Below are positions 8,847 through 15,822 of a DNA stretch of 64,000 nt, piece after piece. The first letter of the stretch is position 1. Each line of letters opens with the position of its first letter. Under the pieces are notes generated by a model. That model made no database searches. It was not told the DNA's origin and saw only the letters and a list, made by a program, of their open reading frames with translations. The translations under genes and the position numbers were made by a program. Source of the stretch: Amycolatopsis dendrobii (GTDB lineage Bacteria > Actinomycetota > Actinomycetes > Mycobacteriales > Pseudonocardiaceae); assembly GCF_014145675.1 (NCBI RefSeq), contig NZ_JACGZW010000019.1, positions 114,278 to 178,277 of the forward strand, written 5' to 3'.

Positions 8847-9631
8847 GTTCTCCGTTCCCCGCGGGCACTTTCGCCCCCGCGCCCGGCCGCGGTTCGCTCG
8901 GCAAGATGCTGCGCACGCACGCACGCGTCGAGGCCGCGCTGACCCTGCGGCACGGCGAGCAGCTGCTGCTCACCCTCATCATCCCGCTCGCGCTGCTGAT
9001 CGGGCTGAGCCTGCTGGACATCCTTCCCGCGAGCCAGCTCGGTTCGACGTCCAAAGTGGACTGGATGACGCCGAGGATCCTCGCGCTGGCGGTCATGTCG
9101 TCGGCCTTCACCGGCCAGGCGATCGCGCTCGGCTTCGACCGGCGGTACGGCGTGCTGAAGCGGCTTTCGGCGACGGCGCTGCCGCGCTGGCTGCTGGTGG
9201 CCGGACGGGTCGTGGCGGCGCTCGTCGTGGTGGCGCTGCAGTCCGTGGTGCTCGGCGTCGTCGCGGCCTTCCTGGGCTGGTCCCCGTCGGCCGCCGGGAT
9301 CGGTTCGGCGGTGGTGCTGCTGATCCTGGGGACGCTGGCTTTCGGCGCGCTGGGCGTGCTGCTGGGCGGCGCGTTGCGGGCGGAAGCGGTGCTGGCGCTG
9401 GCGAACATCGTGTGGTTCGTCCTGCTGCTGGCAGGCGGGATTCTGCTGGCCCCGTCGGCGCTGCCGTCCGGGGTCGGTCTGGTGGTGTCGCTGCTGCCTT
9501 CCGGTGCGCTGGCGGAAGGCATGCGCGCGGCGCTGGTGGACGGCCAGTTCCCGCTCGGTCCGGCGGCGGTGCTGGTGGTGTGGGCGGCGGTGGCCGGAGT
9601 GCTGGCGACACGGACCACGAAACTCACCTGA
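8843..9631 (+). CDS. ABC transporter permease (ABC-2 type)
   Basis: Membrane subunit paired with the preceding ATPase; equivalent in position to M. tuberculosis Rv1457c. The ATG at 8843 overlaps the ATPase stop and gives 262 aa. After a cytosolic leader of about 40 residues there are six hydrophobic segments, including LLTLIIPLALLIGLSLL and ANIVWFVLLLAGGILL, with GFDRRYGVLKRLSATALPR between segments 2 and 3, typical of ABC-2 permeases. No T-run terminator follows; the gene ends 7 bp before a 44-bp palindromic repeat. Confidence 0.92.
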   Translation: MSSPFPAGTFAPAPGRGSLGKMLRTHARVEAALTLRHGEQLLLTLIIPLALLIGLSLLDILPASQLGSTSKVDWMTPRILALAVMSSAFTGQAIALGFDRRYGVLKRLSATALPRWLLVAGRVVAALVVVALQSVVLGVVAAFLGWSPSAAGIGSAVVLLILGTLAFGALGVLLGGALRAEAVLALANIVWFVLLLAGGILLAPSALPSGVGLVVSLLPSGALAEGMRAALVDGQFPLGPAAVLVVWAAVAGVLATRTTKLT

Positions 9632-9638
9632 GCGGGGG

Positions 9639-9682
9639 TCGTGAGTGCCGATCACGGTTCTAACCGGCATAAACACTCACGA
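9639..9682. repeat. 44-bp dispersed palindromic element, copy 1
   Basis: Outer arms TCGTGAGTG / CACTCACGA (9 bp, perfect) enclose an inner hairpin CGGTT-CT-AACCG. Three further copies lie at 10730, 27818 and 48633. This copy contains the stop codon and last eight codons of the minus-strand AbiEi-like gene, and lies just after the ABC permease stop. Confidence 0.9.
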
Positions 9683-10647
9683 GGGCCGGGGACCCACCCC
9701 AGCCGTGCGAGCACCGTCCCCACCTCACCCGCCACCCCGCAACTGTCCCGATGGACATCCCACCAGCCGTACACAAGACGGGCGCGTCCAGCGAGCTCAG
9801 CCGCATTGTCACGACGACGATCCCGAAACGCCACACCGGCCACGCTGTGCGCCGCACGGCCGTCCAGCCTGACGACAAGGCTTTCCCCGCCGACCTCGTA
9901 AACCACGTCTTCCCACAGCGTTTTGCCGTCGACCACAACCGGAACTTGCCTTCGGCCCGGCGGAAATCCGTGCGCCCGCTCCACCTCGTCGAAGTACTCG
10001 ACCTCCAGCGCGGACATCAGACCGCCGCCGGCAAGCTGCAACGCCCTCCCGATCGCACTCCGATAGCGCAACGGCGGCCTGGCCTCGACGCACCGGAGCA
10101 TTTCCGGCACGCTCAACGCCTGCTTGGCAACCAGATCGATCACCAAGTACATCGCCGAACGCGCATCCGGCTCGGCCACCGCGAGATCGACGATCGTGTC
10201 CGTCTTCCGCGTTCGCGGCGGAACGCTCGCCAGCGCCGAGAACGCCAGCGCGCGAGACCGATGTACTCGTACGACTGGCATCTGCGACACTGCTGAACTT
10301 CCGTAAGGCACGGTGATTTCGATCGGGCCGGTGCGAATCGGCACCATTCTCCATTCCTCTGCGGCGGTCCGATGGCTAAGCACGCTGTCCTTTCCGCCGT
10401 AAAGCACAGCCGCGTGCATCAAGGCCGCCCGTCCCAGCTGGCCGGTGAATGTCGCATACACGCGGGGAAGCACTCGCTGCCATCGACGCGCCGCGACATT
10501 CGATGCGACGTCATGCCAGCTGTGTCCGTATGCTCTCAGCTGGGCGAACGACACCACGCCGGCCTGGCTGCGCACCATCGAACGCCAGCCACCGGCATGC
10601 TCTTCGGGAATCCGGTCGTTTTCCGACCATCGTGAGTGAAGGGGCAT
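9652..10647 (-). CDS. AbiEi-antitoxin-like N-terminal domain / DUF559 (Vsr-like) protein
   Basis: A 331-aa protein of a type common in actinobacteria. The N-terminal 100 residues (VRSQAGVVSFAQLRAYG, then RVLPRVYATF) resemble the winged-helix AbiEi_4 antitoxin domain. The C-terminal 110 residues resemble DUF559, a Vsr/restriction-endonuclease-like fold, with YEVGGESLVVRLDGRAAH and RDRRRDNAAEL. The ATG at 10647 is preceded by GAAGGTGG; a longer frame to 10725 has no such site. No AbiEii toxin gene is adjacent, so a toxin-antitoxin role is not supported. It sits between the ABC permease and ctaA, which are adjacent in M. tuberculosis, and is bracketed by two palindromic repeats, so it looks like a later insertion. 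Confidence 0.75.
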   Translation of the reverse strand: MPLHSRWSENDRIPEEHAGGWRSMVRSQAGVVSFAQLRAYGHSWHDVASNVAARRWQRVLPRVYATFTGQLGRAALMHAAVLYGGKDSVLSHRTAAEEWRMVPIRTGPIEITVPYGSSAVSQMPVVRVHRSRALAFSALASVPPRTRKTDTIVDLAVAEPDARSAMYLVIDLVAKQALSVPEMLRCVEARPPLRYRSAIGRALQLAGGGLMSALEVEYFDEVERAHGFPPGRRQVPVVVDGKTLWEDVVYEVGGESLVVRLDGRAAHSVAGVAFRDRRRDNAAELAGRARLVYGWWDVHRDSCGVAGEVGTVLARLGWVPGPRECLCRLEP

Positions 10648-10729
10648 GAATCCACCTTCGCCGCGGCATCGGAGATGTGGCGGCGGTCTCACGAATCTGT
10701 GGATGAGCAAACTGGTTGGGGACAAGTGG

Positions 10730-10773
10730 TCGTGAGTGGCGATCCCGGTTAGAACCGTGATTGCCGCTCACGA
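10730..10773. repeat. 44-bp dispersed palindromic element, copy 2
   Basis: Same architecture as the copy at 9639: outer arms TCGTGAGTG / CGCTCACGA (one G-T wobble) and inner CGGTT-AG-AACCG. It lies 14 bp before the ctaA start codon and upstream of the start of the minus-strand AbiEi-like gene, so that gene is flanked by two copies. It opens a GTG frame into ctaA, which I regard as a false extension. Confidence 0.9.
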
Positions 10774-10786
10774 GTATCGTGGCTGC

Positions 10787-11758
10787 GTGTCCCTTCGCAG
10801 TTTGATCGCCCGCCTGCCGTATCCCTCCGCCGCGGTCCAGCGCGGCGTCGGGATCGCCGCGGTGGTCACGCAGGCAGGCATCGGCGTCACCGGTTCCGTG
10901 GTGCGGGTGACCGGGTCCGGGCTGGGATGCCCGACCTGGCCGCAGTGCGTCGCGGGCAGCCTGGTGCCGGTGCGGCACTCCGGCATCGACGCGGTCACGC
11001 AGTGGATCGAGTTCTCGAACCGGATGCTGACCGGCGTCGTGATCGTGGTGGCGGCGCTGGCCGTGCTCACCGCGTGGCGGATCCAGATCGACCACCCGGA
11101 GCGCAAGCGCCTGGTGAAGCTCGCCTGGACGATGCCCGGCGGCGTCGTGCTGCAAGCGGTCATCGGCGGGCTGACGGTGCTGGCGAAACTGGAATGGTGG
11201 ACGGTCGCGATCCATTTCCTCGCTTCGACGCCGCTCGTATGGCTGGCGGTCCTGCTGCTGAAGGCCTTCCGCGAGGGAGACGAACCGGCGCGCCCGCTGG
11301 TCCCGAAGCTGGGACGGCAGATGCTGGTGCTGCTGACGGTGCTGATGTGGGCGGTCCTGATCGCCGGCACGACGGTCACCGGAGCGGGCCCGCACGGCGG
11401 CGACGTCAACACGCATCGGCTCGACGCCCCGATCGAGCAGCTGGCGCGGATCCACAGCGGACTGCTGATCGCGTACCTGGTCGTGCTGGGGGTCTTCGGG
11501 CTCACGCTGATGCGCGTCGGCGCGCCGAAGAGCGTGTGGCAGCGGTACGCGTGGGCGTGGGTCGTCGCGCTGCTGCAGGGCGTGCTGGGAACGGTGCAGT
11601 ACGCGCTGGGCGTGCCCGAGGCGATGGTGTCGTTCCACGTGCTCGGCTCGGCGCTCGTGATCGTGGTGACGGCGGTGCTGTGGACGGGCACCCGCGACCG
11701 CGGCCCGGTCACGTCGCTGGAGCCCGCGGAGAAGCGCGAACTCGCCACCGCGAACTGA
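10787..11758 (+). CDS. ctaA: Heme A synthase (CtaA/COX15)
   Basis: Membrane enzyme that oxidises the methyl group of heme O to the formyl of heme A for cytochrome aa3 oxidase. The GTG at 10787 (VSLRSLIARLPYPS) gives 323 aa; the frame is open to 10736, but that part is repeat sequence. Eight hydrophobic segments are visible. Heme-ligand or catalytic features include GLGCPTWPQC after the first segment, EFSNRMLTG, AIHFLAS, LARIHSGL and MVSFHVLGS, which supply the conserved histidines and the cysteine pair of the COX15 family. Its partner heme O synthase is at 18.2 kb. A decayed tandem duplication of the gene's 3' end follows. Confidence 0.95.
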   Translation: MSLRSLIARLPYPSAAVQRGVGIAAVVTQAGIGVTGSVVRVTGSGLGCPTWPQCVAGSLVPVRHSGIDAVTQWIEFSNRMLTGVVIVVAALAVLTAWRIQIDHPERKRLVKLAWTMPGGVVLQAVIGGLTVLAKLEWWTVAIHFLASTPLVWLAVLLLKAFREGDEPARPLVPKLGRQMLVLLTVLMWAVLIAGTTVTGAGPHGGDVNTHRLDAPIEQLARIHSGLLIAYLVVLGVFGLTLMRVGAPKSVWQRYAWAWVVALLQGVLGTVQYALGVPEAMVSFHVLGSALVIVVTAVLWTGTRDRGPVTSLEPAEKRELATAN

Positions 11759-11974
11759 CGGCTTCGCGCCGTTGGGCATCGGCCCGGGAACCATCGGCCC
11801 AAGCGCCGGTTCTCCGCTCGGCCTCGCCTCTTGGTGTTCAGGCCACAGCCAACTTGCCATCGCGAAACCGACGGCTTCGCGCTGCCGAGCATCAGCCGGA
11901 AACAGCGGGGACAAAAACGCCCGCTCTCCGCTCGGCCTCCTCTCGACGACCAACTCGCCACCGCGAACTGACGG
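11739..11974. repeat. Degenerate tandem duplication of the ctaA 3' end
   Basis: Three copies of a roughly 23-bp segment beginning AACTCGCCACCGCGAAC lie at 11739 (the real end of ctaA), 11851 and 11952, 112 and 101 bp apart; a CGCTCGGCCTC segment also recurs between them. The unit therefore covers the last codons and stop of ctaA plus about 85 bp of downstream DNA. The whole gap 11759-12075 has no convincing gene. Confidence 0.8.
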
Positions 11975-12075
11975 TCATCCGGGCGTAACTGCGCGTCGGC
12001 CCGGCGGACAGGTCGGCGGCTTACCGTCGTCGCCGACCGGCTTTCCGAAAGCCCCGAAAAGCCCGAGGTGCCGCC

Positions 12076-13005
12076 ATGCCGACCGCCCCTGCCCGTGCCG
12101 CCAAGCCCCTTCTATCCGGCAGGCGCGGGACCGCCGAAATGATCGTGCTCAAGACGTTCCTGCTCGTGCCGTTCGCCGCGCTGATCGCCGCCGTGCCGTT
12201 GCTGTGGGGGTGGGGCATCGGCTGGACCGACCTGATCCTCGCGACTGTTTTCTACGTGCTCGCGACGCTCGGCGTGACCGTCGGGTACCACCGCTACTTC
12301 ACCCACGGTGCCTTCAAAGCGAGCCGCCCGCTGCGGATCGCGCTCGCGATCGCGGGGAGCATGGCCGTGCAGGGTTCGGTGATCTTCTGGGTCGCGAGCC
12401 ACCGCCGCCACCACGCGTTCTCCGACCGCGACGGCGATCCGCATTCGCCGTGGCTGTTCGGCACGTCGCCGTCGGCGCTGCTGCGCGGGTTCTGGCACGC
12501 GCACATGGGCTGGATGTTCCAGCGCGAGGTCACCAACGCCGACCGCTTCGCGCCGGATCTCGTCAGCGACCGCGACCTGCGGCTGGTGAACCGGTTCTTC
12601 TGGCTGTGGATCACCCTCAGCCTCGCCCTGCCCGCCGCGCTCGGCTGGGCCTTCAGCGGCACCTGGCAGGGCGCGCTGACGGCGTTCTTCTGGGCCGGGC
12701 TGGTCCGGATCGCGTTCCTGCACCACGTGACCTGGTCGGTGAACTCGGTGTGCCACCTGATCGGCGACCGCCCGTTCGCGAGCCGCGACCGCGCGGCCAA
12801 CTTCTGGCCGCTGGCGCTGCTGTCCATGGGCGAGTCGTGGCACAACTCCCACCACGCCGACCCGACCTGCGCCCGGCACGGCGTGCTGCGCGGACAGGTG
12901 GACGTCTCGGCCCGGGTGATCTGGGCGTTCGAACGGCTCGGCTGGGCAAGCGACGTCCGCTGGCCCCGGGCAGAACGGTTGGCGGCGAAGCGGCGAGCGA
13001 GCTAG
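12076..13005 (+). CDS. Membrane acyl-CoA / fatty-acid desaturase
   Basis: Di-iron integral-membrane desaturase that introduces a cis double bond (probably delta-9) into acyl chains. The 309-aa protein has the three histidine boxes HRYFTH (72-77), HRRHH (109-113) and HNSHH (256-260), plus four long hydrophobic segments in the usual spacing. The length is that of a bacterial stearoyl-CoA-type desaturase without a fused cytochrome b5. The ATG at 12076 is preceded by a weak GAGGTG. It stands alone on its strand: its TAG stop shares the palindrome CTAG with the stop of the convergent ATP-grasp gene. Confidence 0.93.
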   Translation: MPTAPARAAKPLLSGRRGTAEMIVLKTFLLVPFAALIAAVPLLWGWGIGWTDLILATVFYVLATLGVTVGYHRYFTHGAFKASRPLRIALAIAGSMAVQGSVIFWVASHRRHHAFSDRDGDPHSPWLFGTSPSALLRGFWHAHMGWMFQREVTNADRFAPDLVSDRDLRLVNRFFWLWITLSLALPAALGWAFSGTWQGALTAFFWAGLVRIAFLHHVTWSVNSVCHLIGDRPFASRDRAANFWPLALLSMGESWHNSHHADPTCARHGVLRGQVDVSARVIWAFERLGWASDVRWPRAERLAAKRRAS

Positions 13006-13865
13006 GCCAATTGCTGCCGCACCGCGGACGCGAACCGCAACGGAGCACCCGCGTCCGCGTGCCGGAACCCCAGCGACGGCTCAGTCAGCTCCAGCTCCAG
13101 CACCAACGGACGGCCGTCGTCCCCGCGGACCAGATCCACCCGCGCGTACAAGAGTTCCGCCCGCAAAATACCGAGCAACCCGCAAGCGGCGTCCAGTGCG
13201 TCCTCGGCCACCGCACGCACCTCGGGAGCCGGAACAGCGGCCGCCAGCCGCTCTTCCCGGTACAGCCCCGAAGCGTCCACTTCGGACTCCAGCGGCGCGA
13301 ATTTCGTGAAAGCGTGCGAATAAACGCCGCCGAAGTACACGACCGCGATCTCGCCTTGAGTGTCCACACTGGACTGATACGGCTGAATCAGACCGGTGCG
13401 CCCGTCCTCGTGCAAAGCGCGCAGATGCCGCTCCGCGTCCGCACCGGAGGAGGCGAACCGAGCGGCGCCGCGACCTCCCGCCCCCACCGAAGGCTTCACC
13501 ACGAACGGCTTCTTCGGCCAGCGCGGCTTCTCCCCCGGCGGCACGATCTCGACCGGCACCGTCGGCACACCCGCGTCGAGCAGTTCGCCGAGATACGTCT
13601 TGTCCGTGTTCCACCGCGCGACCGCGGCCGCATTGCTCAGCCCGGGCACGTCCTCGCACCAGCTGAGGAATTCCTCCCGGCGCTCCGGGTAGTCCCAGGC
13701 CGCACGCAGCACGACGATGTCCGCCGAAGCGAAATCGGCGGCCGCGTCCCAGGCCGCCCAGCTCACCGCGAATCCGAGGTCCGCGAGCGCGGGCAGCACC
13801 GCGGCCTCGTCGCCGTCGCCCTCGGGCAGCGCGGCGCAGCCGACGAAAATCGCCGAACGGGTCAC
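13002..13865 (-). CDS. ATP-grasp domain protein (glutathione-synthetase-like)
   Basis: Predicted ATP-dependent carboxylate-amine/thiol ligase of unknown substrate. The GTG at 13865 (VTRSAIFVGCAALPEG) gives 287 aa and overlaps the stop of the preceding small gene (GTGA). The central part KKPFVVKPSVGAGGRGA has the flexible glycine-rich ATP lid, and the C-terminal LLYARVDLVRGDDG plus LVLELELTEPSLGF resembles the metal-binding segment of ATP-grasp enzymes. Its position (between the ctaA and qor genes) matches a conserved hypothetical in M. tuberculosis. A longer frame to 13943 runs into the upstream gene and is unlikely. Confidence 0.78.
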   Translation of the reverse strand: MTRSAIFVGCAALPEGDGDEAAVLPALADLGFAVSWAAWDAAADFASADIVVLRAAWDYPERREEFLSWCEDVPGLSNAAAVARWNTDKTYLGELLDAGVPTVPVEIVPPGEKPRWPKKPFVVKPSVGAGGRGAARFASSGADAERHLRALHEDGRTGLIQPYQSSVDTQGEIAVVYFGGVYSHAFTKFAPLESEVDASGLYREERLAAAVPAPEVRAVAEDALDAACGLLGILRAELLYARVDLVRGDDGRPLVLELELTEPSLGFRHADAGAPLRFASAVRQQLA

Positions 13866-14179
13866 CGGCCCGCTCGCGGCCCGGCCATCTTGCGCCGGTG
13901 CGCGGCACCGATTTTGACCGTCTTCACGGTTTCGCTGTCCCACTCCGCGGCCTCGAGGTCGTCGACCTGCTCGACCAGCGCGGTCCCGGTCTCGACCCCG
14001 GCGACCAGCACGTCGCCCATCGCCCCGTCCGGGCCCACGAGCACGACGCGTGCGCCGGCCAGCCCGATGTTCTCGACCACGGCGCGCGACGGTTTGCCGT
14101 GCTTCGCCACGAAACCGCGGGCGGAGGCCAGCTGGCGGGCAGTCGGCGCGGTCGGCGTGTTTTCGGTCTCCTCAGCCAC
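13862..14179 (-). CDS. Small conserved actinobacterial protein, unknown function
   Basis: A 105-aa protein with no recognisable catalytic motif. It starts MAEETENTPTAPTARQL, then ARGFVAKHGKPSRAVVENI, GLAGARVVLVGPDGAMGD and a basic C-terminus AAHRRKMAGPRAGR. The middle GARVVLVGPDGAMGDVLV looks like a compact beta-rich segment. Its stop overlaps the GTG start of the ATP-grasp gene, so the two are coupled and may work together. It is divergent from the quinone-reductase gene, 92 bp apart. I do not recognise its function. Confidence 0.75.
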   Translation of the reverse strand: MAEETENTPTAPTARQLASARGFVAKHGKPSRAVVENIGLAGARVVLVGPDGAMGDVLVAGVETGTALVEQVDDLEAAEWDSETVKTVKIGAAHRRKMAGPRAGR

Positions 14180-14271
14180 GTCCGGAGCTTAACCCGAGAC
14201 CCCCGCCCCCGCGGCCCGACCGTGTTCTCGGCCATAGTGGACGCCAGACGCGCACATCTCGAGGAGGAACC

Positions 14272-15243
14272 ATGCCGACCGCAGTGCAGGTGACCCGGAC
14301 CGGCGGCCCGGAAGTGCTGGAACTGGCCGAGATCGAGCCCGGCCCGCCCGGCGCGGGCGAACTGCTGGTCGACCTCGCCGCGGCGGGCGTCAACTACATC
14401 GACACCTATCAGCGCCAGGGCATCTACCCGATCGACCTGCCGTTCGTCCTCGGCTCCGAGGGCGCCGGGACGGTCGTGGAGACCGGCGAGGGCGTCACCG
14501 AATTCGCCCCCGGCGACCGCGTGACCTGGCAGGGCGTGCTCGGCAGCTACGCCCAGCGCGCGGTGGTCCCGGCCGGCGCCACGGTGAAGGTGCCCGAAGG
14601 CGTGTCCGACGAGATCGCCGCCGCCACGATGCTGCAGGGCCTGACCGCGCACTACCTGGTGCGTTCGACCTACGAAGTGCAGGAAGGCGACGACATCCTC
14701 GTCCACGCGGCGGCCGGCGGCGTCGGTTTGCTGCTGGTGCAGCTGGCGAAGGCGCGCGGCGCGCGAGTGCTGGCCACGGTGTCCACCGACGAGAAGGCCG
14801 AGCTGGCCCGTGGCGCGGGCGCGGACCACGTGATCCGCTACGACCGCGAGGACTTCGCCGCCGCGACCCGCGAGCTGACCGACGGCGAAGGCGTCGCCGC
14901 GGTCTACGACGGCGTCGGCAAGAACACCATCGACGGCAGCCTCGCCAGCCTGAAGATCCGCGGCACCCTGGCCCTGTTCGGCGCGGCCAGCGGCCCGGTG
15001 CCGCCGCTCGACCCGCAGCGCCTCAACTCCGGCGGTTCGCTCTTCCTGACCCGCCCGACGCTCGGCCACTACCTGCGCACGCGCGAGGAATTGGACTGGC
15101 GCGCAGGCGAACTGTTCGCCGCCGTGCAGGACGGTTCGCTGAACGTCCGCATCGGCGGCCGCTACCCGCTCGCCGACGCCCGCAAGGCCCACGAGGACCT
15201 CCAGGGCCGCCGGACGACCGGGAAGCTGCTGCTGATCCCCTGA
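14272..15243 (+). CDS. qor: Quinone oxidoreductase (zeta-crystallin-type MDR)
   Basis: NADPH-dependent medium-chain reductase that reduces quinones by one electron, cytosolic. The 323-aa product starts at the ATG at 14272, preceded by GAGGAGGAAC; the open frame further upstream is a shadow of the divergent gene. Features include GVNYIDTYQRQGIYP, the catalytic-domain LGSEGAGTVVE and the Rossmann motif HAAAGGVGLLLVQLAK near residue 145. Zinc-binding cysteines of alcohol dehydrogenases are missing, as in the QOR subfamily. It corresponds by position to M. tuberculosis Rv1454c. Confidence 0.93.
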   Translation: MPTAVQVTRTGGPEVLELAEIEPGPPGAGELLVDLAAAGVNYIDTYQRQGIYPIDLPFVLGSEGAGTVVETGEGVTEFAPGDRVTWQGVLGSYAQRAVVPAGATVKVPEGVSDEIAAATMLQGLTAHYLVRSTYEVQEGDDILVHAAAGGVGLLLVQLAKARGARVLATVSTDEKAELARGAGADHVIRYDREDFAAATRELTDGEGVAAVYDGVGKNTIDGSLASLKIRGTLALFGAASGPVPPLDPQRLNSGGSLFLTRPTLGHYLRTREELDWRAGELFAAVQDGSLNVRIGGRYPLADARKAHEDLQGRRTTGKLLLIP

Positions 15244-15244
15244 C

Positions 15245-15760
15245 TCAGGAAACGGAGAGGGCGTCGGTCACGAACACCAGCGTTTCGTTGGGCGCGATGC
15301 CGCGTCCGCCGTCCTTGTAGGCGAGGGCGGGCGGAATGATCATCAGCCGCCGTCCGCCCTGCTTGACGCCGACCAGGCCCTGATCCCAGCCGTCGATGAC
15401 CTGGCCGGCTCCGAGGTCGAGGCCGAACGGCTCGCCGCGGTCGAACGAGCTGTCCAGCTTCTTCTTGTTCGACCAGGTGACGACCAGCTAGTTCATCGAC
15501 AGCTTCGACCCGGCGGCCGCGGCCTTCCCGGTGCCCTCCGACAGATCCTTGGTGAGCAGCTTCTTCGGCGGGGCGCAGTCGTCCGGGACGGTGATCGTCG
15601 GCACCTGGCCGAAGTTCCCGGTGGTCTTGATGTCGTCCGCGGTGCACTCGCGGCTCGGGGTCGCCGGAGCCGCGCTGCTGTCGCCGCCGCAGGCCGTGAG
15701 GCCGAACGCGGCGACTGCCGCGACCGCGCCGATGACGGCTGTCCTGCCGATGTTCTGCAT
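15245..15760 (-). pseudogene. FKBP-type peptidyl-prolyl isomerase lipoprotein, interrupted by an in-frame TAG
   Basis: From the ATG at 15760 the frame encodes MQNIGRTAVIG, a hydrophobic signal and the lipobox GLTAC, then a linker and the start of an FKBP domain (GTGKAAAAGSKLSMN). A TAG at 15488-15490 stops translation at residue 90. The same frame then continues without any shift to a TGA at 15245, with full FKBP sequence: LDSSFDRGEPFGLDLG, VIDGWDQGLVGVKQGGR, RLMIIPPALAYKDGG. FKBPs normally have an aromatic residue, usually Tyr, where the TAG falls, so a single TAC-to-TAG change would explain it. It is either a recent pseudogene, an amber codon that is read through, or a base-call error. Intact product would be 171 aa. 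Confidence 0.85.
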
Positions 15761-15822
15761 GATTGAATGTATCCGCACGGCGCAGCCGTTCCGTTGAGGG
15801 TGGCGGCGGGGCGGGGTCCGGG

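Noticed and set aside
9652..10647. Complete AbiE toxin-antitoxin system
   Set aside because: Only the antitoxin-like N-terminal domain is present, fused to a DUF559-like domain; no AbiEii nucleotidyltransferase gene is adjacent.
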